From NCBI GenBank assembly GCA_026261815.1, contig JAMPIT010000884.1, positions 11,793,001 through 11,857,000 on the forward strand: a stretch of 64,000 nucleotides of DNA. The letters run 5' to 3'. The DNA comes from Monarcha castaneiventris obscurior. Taxonomy: Eukaryota; Chordata; Aves; Passeriformes; Monarchidae. The notes beneath the pieces are model-generated. The model searched no databases. It was not told where the DNA came from and saw only the letters and a list, made by a program, of their open reading frames with translations. Shown one piece after another: positions 26,101 through 37,263 of this stretch; the first letter of the stretch is position 1; every line of letters starts with the position of its first letter. The translations under genes and the position numbers were made by a program.

Positions 26101-27429
26101 TTCAAAACAGAAGTCTGGACAAAAATCACAGTAACTTCACTGAAGTCAGAGGACTTTCACTGGTGTAAGAGATTAAATATCCTTTTCTCTTCATTGTCTT
26201 TCTTCAATTTGCCCCATTTTTTGCTCTCTCTCCCACACATGACATTCCCTATTGAACTACTTCTTCCTTGTCTTTTTTTTTTTTTTTGCTTCATTCTATT
26301 TCTTTTTTTATCCTCTCAGCACTTTCCAGTAAATATCTCTGTTCTTCACAGCCAATACCACTGGCAGGCAGGTGTTGTTCCTTCCATTCACTGACAGTAG
26401 GAATATTTTATGGCAGAACCCAAAACTGGCCAAACAACAAGCCCACAAATGAAATCATCACCATCACAAGTACCAGTGACAGTGAAGGTGCCAGTTATCT
26501 CAAGTGCTGGACTTGGAAGGAAAAGATTGAGCCATAACTCACCACTTCATTGCAACTTAATGCTTCTGGCCCCTACAATTTCTTTACCAGGGTCAGTATT
26601 TTAGGAATGGAACAGTAACATATTGCTGTCTATAACTGTCCAGAAGAAGCTGACAGTGGAAATGGACACTGTAATTGTTGCTTACTTTGAACAGACTGCA
26701 CTCACCTAAATGAAACAATGATAGCAGATTTACATGCAAATGATTTCAGTTCAGTGTGAATGTTGATTCACTGAGGCTAATAACAGTTCAGCAGATTGTA
26801 ACAAAGAATACTGGAAGAAATGTCTCTTGGAATGACAAAATTGAAATCCGCTCTAAGTCTTTTAAGGTCATATAAACAGTGTTTGTCATATTGCTATGCC
26901 TCTCAAATAATCTTTCAATCTGAATCCTTAAATTCCTTCTATAACCCAATGCCTATTTCACCCATAACAATGCTTTTATGTTTTCTAATTGCATAAAACT
27001 ACTTCAGGCATTGCACAAATCAATCCACATACTTAACACACATTTTTAACTGGCATAAGATAAGTTATTAAGAGTATGGTGCAGTAGTATTTGATTACCT
27101 TTGAAAGGATGAATGCTCCAATGAAAAAGAAGAATAGTCTTTGTCTGGAGGGCAGTTGGCCATTTCAGCTTTCCCAAACAAAAATGTATCAAAAGCTAAA
27201 TTTAGGAAAGTTGCATTCTAGAAAAAAGTGATGGTATCATTAGAACCTGTCTGTTCTCCTTGTGTTCTTGCTCCCAGAGGGGAAAGGTCTTCTATACATC
27301 ACTCAGAAAAGGTTAAAATATTACTGCCTTTTTCCTAAACCAACAATAAGGTGATAATATTACAGAAAAGTGACACATACTGTGCCATAAATCAGCCTCT
27401 CCTGATAAGAGAGGATTTTAGAGTCCTTG
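23187..27429. other. Gene-free, nothing recognised apart from homopolymer tracts
   Basis: AT-rich sequence with T or A runs, for example 15 T at 26273-26287. Open frames up to 105 codons are compositional and unlike known proteins. Confidence 0.5.
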
Positions 27430-27870
27430 CAATGAGTTCAGCAGATGGACGAAGCAAACTCGCAGTAATTGCTTCTTCAGATAGTTGTTTATTTTAGTGT
27501 TGTCAGCTGCTAGCATAGAGAAGACATAGCAGAACAGAACATGGTGAGAGAATGCCCTGTATCAAGATTTCACAGCTCTTTTAAAGGTAAATTAACCAAT
27601 AAAGACTTGAAACGACAGATATTTTTACTTTTCCTCCAGTGTTCAGTAAATCACCCTGACACGCAGGCCAGAATGGCGGAACTTTTCATCCAATCATCCT
27701 AAACGACTTTTGTTGCAAAATATGGGGGGCTAGAAGAAGAAAGACAGAGGTTAAAAACTACATCTTAAAAAGTTCCATCTTGGAACTTTTACTATTTATC
27801 TATTCACTACATTAACAAACCTAAAACTTCTAAATTCTTCACCCTGTGACATCCTTACATCATATTCTAG
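27430..27870 (-). mobile_element. Probable ERVK-like LTR, reversed
   Basis: The block resembles a reversed LTR. It has a reversed polyadenylation-type TGTTTATTTT motif near 27487, then a region with TCACCCTGACACGCAGGCCA near 27651, then an AT-rich U3-like part. A perfect 10-bp inverted repeat with a 3-base spacer lies at 27768-27790. I could not fix the ends or find a convincing target duplication, so the class is tentative. Confidence 0.45.
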
Positions 27871-30061
27871 TTCACATTCATGTAGATTTTAATTCCTCCC
27901 AGAGAGTAGGCAGTTTTCTCTATGGATAAAGGTCAAAACCAGCATTGTTCAGGGGGGTTAAGTTCTTCAACACAGGCAGAGAAATATTCCCTGCACTCTG
28001 GATTCCCACAGAAAAGAAACATTGCGGACAACATCAAAGTCTAACAGGACTAAGGAGAAGGATACAGAATGAAAACAGTTGAAACTCAGGTGTGGGTTTA
28101 GACTCAGCCATAGTTTTGTCTTGTAACATGCTCAATAATAAAATCCTCTGCTTTTCACTTTTTTCTATTCTGGATGGCTGGGAAAGAGAAGTTGTAAATT
28201 AACTGCAGCACAATGGACATCTTGAAGGCACAATGCCCCCCAGATTGGCTTGGTTACTGGCAACTGTTAAATACTTGCAGCTTTTAATTCAGCCCTGGAT
28301 TTTGCAGAACCATTTTAAGAAAAAAATGTAAAATTTTGGGTTCTTTTTTGATTTTCAGAATGCAGAAACAAAGATGATCTGGGTAACTACAGGGTATGCA
28401 GAATTAGGGATTCAAACAGAAAATGAGAAAAACAATTATTGAAGGGGTTTTGTGTTATTTTGTCCTCGTAAGTGAATCTTTGAATCCTTAACTTTCTGTG
28501 GGGAGAATAGATTTCAAACTCTCATCACTATGACACACTACAGGTAGCAGCAGGACATAGCTGCTCAATAGCAAGCAGTAGAGACAATGCCAGTTTTGTA
28601 TCTGGGGAAGTTGAGAAGAAAAAGGGGGGCAGGAGTCAATAAACCCTCCTTTGACAAACTTTGCCAGGACAATCCAAAGCTGTAAGGAAAAGCTGAACAC
28701 TGACATTGGGAAAGAGCTCCCTGCTCCTCAGGCTTACCTATGGAGGAAGAAGGGCATTTTCCAAACAGCTTTCTTGGTTCCCTTGTCATCACTCGCCTCC
28801 AAATATGCATCAAAAAGCAAGGCAAAACTGTTCAAATGTAATTTGCTTGGTTAAAAGAATGGATTTTTGTCCATTAAATTGCTTTTGTATCTATAATCAA
28901 GTCTTAGCATGCTTTTAAATCACTGACAATCTTCTTCATGTAGATCAAATCTTCCAAGCTGTAGTGCAGCTGATAGATATTTCCATGTACACAGTTGTCA
29001 TGAGCATGATTAATGCTTGGATACACGGTTTGCATTTTCCAGTGCCATGTATAGGATTTACAAAGCCCAGACTATCTCATGGATTGCCAAAGGCTAAATA
29101 AACTTTGGTTTCTCTGTTCCTGAAGAAGAAACTTTGACAATAGAAGAAACAATTGCTTAGAAACAGTATACACTTTCTAAAAGATGTGCTGGCCTACAAA
29201 AGATTATATTTTAAAAATTTACACTGTTTTTACAATGCTTTTGGTATTTTATGCAAGCTGTCATTTAATGGAAATAATGGTCTCAGGGACATGTGTTTAT
29301 CTTGGGTTTAGCCCACTTAAAATACATTTAGCCTTTAACTTTTCCTTAGGCCAAAACCACATAAAATGGGCCAAAGATGGAATAAACATACACACTCCTG
29401 AGGTCATTATCACTTCATTGTAGATTTGTAGAAGACAAGAAAAACAAATACTGTCTCTTTGTGTTGCTTTTGGGACTCAGCATGCCCAAGTGATGGTGTA
29501 TACACTATTTTATAAATATTTTCTTTTTAGGGATGTGCTTTGCTGCTTTTTCTTTTTTGCCTCTGCCACTTACTAATTGTAAATTCTTCTCTGTTAATAC
29601 TTTAAAACATTGAAAAGCTGGAATTGTAGAAATTAGAGCTGTAGTTGCCAGTGCAGTATTAGTAGCTGCCATTCTCCACAAAGAGAGGCACAGATGGAAA
29701 CATTTTAAGAAGAAGAGTTAGCATGGAGAATCTACTCCTGTTATGAGCTGAGTCCTGGAATACTGGCTGGCATTTTGTTTGTGAACAAGTAAATGAACAT
29801 TGCACCCCAGTGCTATGAGGCAGTTACTGACAAGTACAAAATATACAGATCAATGCTATTCCTAGCACTGCAAAAAATGGTAGTGGCAACTACTAAGGTC
29901 TGCCACCTTACTGTTAGGAAAGGCTTACTTTTTCTGTTGAACCCTATTTTTAACATGAATATCATAGCTTACTCCTGTCATATTCTGCATAGTCACTGTG
30001 GACTACAAGTGATGAAATTTTACTCATCTTTTCAGAAGCTTTAGTTTGCTTCCTAACCTTT
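27871..30061. other. Gene-free, nothing recognised
   Basis: AT-rich. The first 200 bases might be internal retroviral sequence next to the LTR-like block, but no primer-binding site or coding frame was recognised. Confidence 0.45.
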
Positions 30062-30066
30062 AGTAA

Positions 30067-30947
30067 TGTTGGGGTTTAGGATTTTAGCCTGTTTTTTCTC
30101 TTAAAGAATTTTACCCATACTAGTTGCTAGGGGACAAACCGCTGGATACTTAAAGGAAAACAAAAGAGCTGGCCACAGGGGCGGGGTGGGACTGGCCACC
30201 CTTTTGTCACCTGGGGGGTTGGGACACCCGGGGGGCTGCCTGGTGTGCTCAGCGTTCAGGCTGGGAGCTGCCTGCCTTCGGTGTGGACGTCTCGGTCACC
30301 ACTGCGGGCTTCTGCTTCTTTGGCTGTTTTGCTTTTTCTGCGGGCAAACCCCGGGATTTCTAAGCCGGCTCTTCTCCTTGTCCCGTCTGGAAACGGAGCT
30401 CCTACGCTCTGCTGACTGAGAGACCTGCCGGGTTTCCCTGCCACAGCTCCGCAGTTTGATACCTCTCACTGCCACCCGAGATCTGCGCTCGCCCCTGCCG
30501 TTCCAGCCTGCTGTTCCTGAGGATCCAGCCAGACGCCCAGGGGTTTTGTGAGGCTTTCCACCCATCCCTTCCCGGGACCCTGCGCCGCCATTCCCGGTGC
30601 TGCCCGAGCTCGCTGCGGAGCGCCCCCTGCAGCCGCGGGGGAACCATCGCACCCGCCCTGCTCACCGGGAGCCGCCCCTGAGGAACTGCACCCAGGGGAA
30701 AAGTGCCCGAGGCCGGCGCTGGGTTTGGGCTGCTGTTTGCTGTGACTGCCACAGCTATTGCTGTTTGTTTGTGTTGTTATACATATATATTTATTAGTAA
30801 AGAACTGTTATTCCTATCCCTCATATCTTTGCCTGAAAGCCCCTTATTTTCAAATTTATAATAATTCAGAGGGAAGGGGGTTGCATTTTCCATTTCAGGG
30901 GAGGCTCCTGCCTTTCCAGTCTGACACCTGTCTTTCAAACTGAGACA
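30067..30947 (+). mobile_element. Complete solo LTR, family A (ERVL-like), with 5-bp duplication
   Basis: The 881-bp element starts TGTTGGGGTTTAGG and ends CAAACTGAGACA. Both flanks are AGTAA (30062-30066 and 30948-30952), an exact 5-bp target duplication, as is usual for ERVL (class III). A GC- and CpG-rich middle (about 30180-30730) contrasts with the AT-rich host DNA. An AGTAAA polyadenylation-like signal lies at 30796-30801, about 150 bases before the end. No gag, pol or env adjoins either end, so this is a solo LTR. Sister copies are at 1-196, 35312-36239 (reverse) and 42816-43786. Confidence 0.96.
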
Positions 30948-30952
30948 AGTAA

Positions 30953-33900
30953 GGAAGGGGGAGGAAAAAAGATTTCTCTGAAACATTAAACTTAAAAGCA
31001 AAATGCCAAATATTTGTTCTGTTGGAGTCATCAGCAATTTAAAAAATGTATTTAATGTGGTGAGGATTTCACTGTACATCCAAATGGTACTTGGACTCAA
31101 TGCTGTAAAATAGAAGCTTGGAAAGCTGCAGATTTTGTCTTTGCAAAGCCACCCAGAACAAGCTGAACTTCAATGGACTTCAATGGAAATTGATTACAAA
31201 AGTCCTGGGCTTTTTACATTTTAGGTAAATTATGTTTACATGACTTTTTTTTTGTTTTGGCTGTTTAAAGATGAAAACAACATGGTTTGACTAGTAGGTA
31301 GATAAGATAATCCTGGCAGATGTCCTTCCAAGAGAAAGGAAGTGTTGTGTATATGTGTGTATGGTAAAGGGATCTGTTGGCGCTCATGGTTAAGGCAAAC
31401 TGAGGATATCCAAAACTCTAAAGAATTCAGTAAGGTACTGATTCCCATGCAGGTCTGCCAGAGGCCCAGCAGCTGCAGGGAGGTGGGGAGATCTCTCCAG
31501 GAAGAGCCTAGGTGCAGCAAGTAGTCACTGCAAGGCTGTACCTACTGTAATCCCAGGGTCTTTGAGGAAACACACACCAGTAGCAAATGTGCCAGTTGGT
31601 TTCTCTTACTGGTACCTGCTTAACATGACAAGGCATTGAGATGGGCAAGGATTTACTAATAGAGATGACCCAAACTGCTGTCTGTCCTTGCCCGTAAAAA
31701 TACCTCCTTGAGAGCTAATACCCACCCTTGGTTACTGGCCTTAATTCCATGTGGAATCTTCATTTTCATCATAAAGATGCTGGCAACATGTGATCTGTGT
31801 GGTACAGCCAGCCAAGGTTGTGTGCAGTACAGTGCTCCTCTTGGAGGGAAAAGACCTCCAAGAAGACTTTCCTCTTTCAAATCTCAGACATCATCTACTT
31901 TTGTACTGGGTTTATATGGCAAGGTTTTGGTTGTGTTGCTAGCACATAGTGTTGGTATCACAATGTTAGATGGAAGAGCTTCAAAACCAAGTAATATCTG
32001 ACAAATTACACCATTTGAGTTTGAAAAGCATCATAGCTTGGCATGTAGCAGAGCAAACAATATCTAACACCAGGTTTCCACCTGCACCCAGAAGGGTGAG
32101 AAATGTGGAAGGGGAGGAAACTAGGGTGTCTGTGATTGGAAACAAATAAAAGTATGTGGGTAGAAATGTCTTACCCTTTCTTCCCCTAAAAGTCACAGAA
32201 CTGTGGGAATGACTTTCACTTGGGGCCTGTTTGGGGCAGCTCCTTCTCCTGTGGACACCTCCTGCTCCCCATCTGCACATCCAAGGCTGCTCTCCAACCC
32301 TCTACTTTCTGCCCTGCCCCTCGCTTGACCATGGAACTTGATATCCACCTCGTTCCCTCCTTGTCCAGGTTTGGAATGGACAAGAGAAGGGTAGTGTCTG
32401 GGCAGGTGGGGGCACGTTCTCCTGGAGGGCAGGAGGACGGAGTTGGGGAGTGGAAATGGAGACTTGGCCTGCAGAGCGGATTGGAGTTGTGGGAGGGTTT
32501 GAAAATGTCTTTACACGTTGGACTCATTTTCATTTCCAAAATTCAGTGTTTCTGGCAGCACTTATTTTTAGTTTGAAGTTCTATTTAACAGTTTTCAAGA
32601 TTGGGCAGTGTAGTAGTTTAGCAGCCCTTATGTGAAGGAAAGAAGGCTGCAGCTTCTGCACCACTTTTAATATTTGTTTACCATTTCAATTTTGTAGCAT
32701 GCTGACATTTAAATATTCTGTTTGCTCTTATTTTGACACCTTCCCTTTATTTGTGTATTTTTAATCTGTGAAAACATAAAATTTAGTGCTTGCTATTTTG
32801 AATCTGGGGATCAGAGCTGACTTTTCTTTGAGAATGGGCCTCGGTGTACCTGAAACACAGGTGAAAAAACTGGGCTGGAGATAACTGGAGAATGTACCTT
32901 CTAGAGAGGTGATCAATCAGTATTTTCTTACTTCTAGCTAAAATATATATCAAGAACTTTTCTTCTACTGCTTTAAGTTTCTCTGGTCTAAAAGAGAATG
33001 GAAAGTAAAAATTATTGTTATGCTGTAGTAATTAAAGGTTTTCCAAAAACACAGGTAAGTCGATAAACAGTGTTGTTCTGAAATAATTGTCTTAGATTTA
33101 ATAACTCATCTGCATTGTCTCAACTCTGATACATTATCTACACCATGGAATATTTTCACAACAAAACATGAAACCATATATCAATGCAGTCATAAATCTC
33201 AACCCAAACAGTTAAAAGTATTTACAAGCCATAGAGCTTGGCATGGTTTGGTTATACAATTCCAAGTGAGACGAGGTAATCTTCAGAAGTGGAAAGTGAG
33301 TTTTTATCATGATTTTTTAAAAACAAAAATTCAAAGTAAAATTCCAAAGTATGAAATTCACTAAAAAAGGCGCGCTGAATAAAATATTTACACAGTCACC
33401 TGGAAAGATCTGAAAGCAGAATTATGCTGAATTGTGTTTGTGAAAAACTAGTTACAGGATCATAAGAGGCTACCAGACATATTCCCCCATAGGTGGTCAA
33501 AACCCCAGAAGATAATCTCTTTTTTTTTTTTTTTTTCCCCCTTTCTCTTGACATCTCTTTTTCTGTGGAGATCATTACTATGTTACTGCTTTTCTTTGAT
33601 TTCAGTCCTTTACAGCAGCTCACCTATGGGCCATCTCTGCCTTCTCTCAAAGAGCAAATCACCATAAGTTTTCAAGAATTGTTACAACCTACATCTTCTA
33701 TATATGAACAAATGAGTAAGAAAGAACTGTAGCATGGCCTGGCAAGATAGTGGTACTTGACTCTAGGCTTAGATAAGTGCACATTAATAGTCTTGTGTCC
33801 AGGATTTAATCACAGCTGCAGCATTATTAGGTACAAAACCTAGTTTCAAATCTCACATGGAAAGTTGGTCAGTGACAAAGTCAGTTTCTGGTCTGTGGCC

Positions 33901-34896
33901 TGGAACTAAAAATATAATTTCCTCTCCTTCCCAAAGGGAGCCTCTCCTGGTGCACAGAAAGGAATGATCCTCTGTGAAAGGAAAATGGAAGTTACTGTAT
34001 GATTTTATGAAAATGAATTTTATTGCTATGTCATTTTCCACAAGGCAGTCTACATCTTAACACCAAAATCAGATGGCACCTTTGATCTTCTTTGGACATA
34101 TGTTGTCAAAGATTCACTTGGAATTTATCTGTGTGGCCAGTGTAGAGTCAATAAGATCTGCATGGTTATATCAGTTTGCTGCTTTCAAAATTTACCCTCT
34201 TGTATTTTAAAATATGCTGTCTCATTACACAGATTTTTTCTCATACCTTATTGAGAGAGCAGATGTGGGGCTTTGTGTATTTTTGTTTTCACTGCATCTT
34301 CTTTTGATTAGCTGCCTATTTCTTGTTAAGCAATAATAGGAAAACACTTCTTCAGGGTTTTTTTCAGCTCCAGTCTTCTCTATGAAAGTAAAAGAGGGAG
34401 AATTTTAAAGATCTGTCCTGTGAAACTGTTATTTCTTTGATTAACATTCAAAATTCTGATATTTGTTTTATCAATTTAATGTAACTTTGAAGAAAGGAAA
34501 AAGGAAATACTGATTTGTCATAACAGATTTTAATTAGGATGAGTGTTTGAGTCTTGGGAGTCTTTCCCATGCATGTTTTCAGATCTCTTATCATCCCAGA
34601 ATCAGAACTCTAATTACCACCCATACAGATCAACTTGTAGTTTGAAGATATAAAAAAAAACATAATGAAAGAATCTTCTTTTTAATTGCATCCTTATAAC
34701 TCCTGCTATATAATTTCTATTGCCATCAATGTGCCTCCACTGCTCTTTCTGTGTTTTTATTTCCTTTGTTATAGGTGAGCGTGTTGGGTTACATTTGGAA
34801 GAGGATCTATGCTCAAGCATCCCTCTGTTCTCCTTCAGCTTCTAGCAGAATTTACGTGGTTGGACAATTCCTGGCATGTGTGGGGCATTAGATAAT
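30953..34896. other. Gene-free; moderately GC-rich patch at 32.2-32.5 kb
   Basis: No repeat or exon was recognised. At 32216-32576 both strands have open frames of 107 and 118 codons in a GC-richer patch, but neither resembles a known protein. A run of 17 T lies at 33520-33536. Confidence 0.45.
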
Positions 34897-34901
34897 ACAG
34901 C

Positions 34902-37258
34902 TGTAGTGGTTTGGCTCAAATTAATCCATTACTTACTAATTTTCCTTCTGTGAGATAAGAATTTGGAGAAAACAAAGCAGGCACAAAACTTCAAAGAATA
35001 TAAAGAAGTTTATTAACAGACCTAAAAGAAAGGAAAAAAAAGTTAGACTAAACCTTCAGAACACTTCTCTTCCCCTCACCTTTCCTCCCTTCTCCTACTG
35101 ACAATGTAAAAAATCACAACCCTTGAGATTTTTTAGAAAGTTCATCACCTCTATAATAATTTCTTTTTTCAGTTCCTGTAGGGAGAGGAGTCTCTCTTGC
35201 TCATGCTATGGAGACATCTCCACAAGAAACAGTTCTCTCGTGGCTTCAGTGTCACAGCAAGGCAGCCACCTGGGATGGTTCTCTGCTTGCATGTGGAAGT
35301 CCCTTCCCTTGTGTCTTGGTTTGAAAGACAGGTGTCAGACTAGAAAGGCAGGAGCCTCCCCTGAAATGGAAAATGCAACCCCCTTCCCCTCCGAATTATT
35401 ATAAATTTGAAAATAAGGGGCTTTCAGGCAAAGATATGAGGGATAGGAATAACAGTTCTTTACTAATAAATATATATGTATAACAACACAAACAAACAAC
35501 AATAGCTGTGGGAGTCACAGCAAACAGCAGCACAAACCCAGTGCGGCTTCTCTCAGCCTCAGGCCCTTTCCCCTGGGTGCAGTTCCTCCGGTGCAGCTCC
35601 CGGTGAGCAGGGCGGGTGCGATGGTTCCCCCATGGCTGCAGGGGGCATGCTGCAGTGAGCTCGGGGTGCACCCGGTAATGGCGGCGCGGGGTGCCGGGAG
35701 GGGCGGATGAAAAGCCTCATAAAACCCTGGGCAGCCGATCCCAGTGGCCGGCCGGACCCTCAGGAACAGCAGGCTGGAACAGCAGGGGCGAGCGCAGATC
35801 CCGGGTGGCAGGCGAGATGCACCAAACTCCGGCACTGCAGCAGGAAAGCCCGGCAGGTCTCTCAGTCGGCAGGGTGCATGAGCTACAGAGTAGCGAAAAA
35901 CTCCGAGCAGCGGCGGAGCAGGACAGCAGCGGCGCAGCTCCCAGTGGGGCAGGGAAAAACAGGCTTGGGGATCCCGGGGTTCTCCCATAGAAAGCAAGCA
36001 GCCCAAAGCAGGAGTCTGCAGTGCTGACTGATGGCAGGCAGCTACCACACTGCACGCTGAGAACACCAGGCAGCCCCCCGGGTGTCCCAACCCCCAGGTG
36101 ACAATAGGTTGGCTCGTTGGACCCCGCCCCTGTGGCCAGGTCTTTTGTTTTCTTTTAAGCACCCAGTAGTTTGTCCCCTGGCAACAAGTATGGGGAAAAT
36201 TCTTTAAGAGAAAAACAGGCTAACTCCTAAACCCCAACACCTTGACTTACAGCTTTCCCCACAACTGCTTTTGAGGGTTCCTTTAGCTAATGGGGTACCA
36301 TTTTTAAGGATGAGCTGTTCAGAAACAAAAGGTTCTCTTTACCTATCAAAGTGCCTGGGAGGGCTAAGAACACTATCTCTGGGAGCATCTTCATCTCTAG
36401 GAACAGAGGTCTTCTTCCCTGGGATCTCTCTTCAAGTTTCTCATCAAATTACAGCTACTTCAACATTTGCTTGTTTCAGCACAGGTACTTTTGCTCATGG
36501 TTACAGTTTGAATGCTCCACCCCCCATGCTTCCATTAAATTAAAATGGGTATTCTGATATATCATAGTCCATCACCATAGCTTTACAACAGAATTTCAGC
36601 TTCTAGGATTGAAGCATCTCATTCTCCTCTCTCGGGGTTTCAGGTCTTCCTTCCTCACTGACTTTGGCATCTTTATGGTGTTTTCTTCACCTTTCCCTTT
36701 CCTCTGACCTGGGAGAGAATTGATGTCTGCAGGCTTCATCTGGTCTGGAGGAATCGCACAGCACTAAAAGAGTTGATCTCACCTGGGCCTTGCAGCTGGA
36801 ATTCGCTTATCTCTTGGTCAGATGATCTTGCTGGGCAGCAGCCTCAGATGAATTTCGGCCACACTAGGGGTGAGGGCCAGCCTGGTCTCTGGCGGGGGGT
36901 CCAGTGAGCAGGAGCGGCTGAGATCTCAGCCAAGCCGCTCCCGGCCGACCCAGCCAGGCCCGGCAGGCAGAGCCCGGCCCGGCCCTGCTGGGCTGTGCTG
37001 TGGGCCCCCCCTCACCCCCAGTTACCTGTCTGATAACCAGAAGCAAGAGAGCCTTTCCTGGGGTTTGTTCATTCTTAAAATGTCAATCATAGAGGCGTGT
37101 CAAGCTCTTTAAATAGCCAAAAAGTTGCCAATATTCAAACTAGCCAGCTGATTGGTTCTGTTGGGTCTAGAGGAAGCTTTAAGCACCTCTTTGCAAAGAA
37201 TCACTTCCATAGCTGATGAAGCCCTCTTTACAACTCCCAGCTATGCTAAACCATGACA
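34902..37258 (-). mobile_element. Long ERVL-like solo LTR containing a nested LTR
   Basis: On the plus strand the element starts TGTAGTGGTTTGGC and ends GCTAAACCATGACA. Both flanks are ACAGC (34897-34901 and 37259-37263), an exact 5-bp duplication. Removing the nested LTR and its extra 5-bp copy leaves about 1424 bp. Orientation is minus: AATAAA lies on that strand at 35009-35014, about 110 bases from the 3' end. A very GC-rich block occupies about 36880-37020. The minus-strand terminus AGCCAAACCACTACA resembles the family A end, which suggests related ERVL lineages. No coding region is present. Confidence 0.93.
35312..36239 (-). mobile_element. Complete family A LTR, reversed, nested in the long LTR
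   Basis: The 928-bp element reads TGTCTTGGTTTGAAAGAC to AACCCCAACA on the plus strand, that is TGTTGGGG...AAGACA on the minus strand. Both flanks are CCTTG (35307-35311 and 36240-36244), an exact 5-bp duplication. It aligns along its whole length with the copies at 30067 and 42816. The 215-codon open frame at 35515-36162 on the minus strand lies entirely in the GC-rich U3 part and matches no retroviral protein. Confidence 0.96.
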
Positions 37259-37263
37259 ACAGC

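Noticed and set aside
32216..32576. GC-rich patch with open frames on both strands as a gene or CpG island
   Set aside because: The opposing frames are compositional, CpG is not notably dense, and no protein likeness was found.
35515..36162. 215-codon open frame on the minus strand as a gene
   Set aside because: It lies wholly within an LTR U3, uses a GTG start, and the sister copies have stops at other positions.
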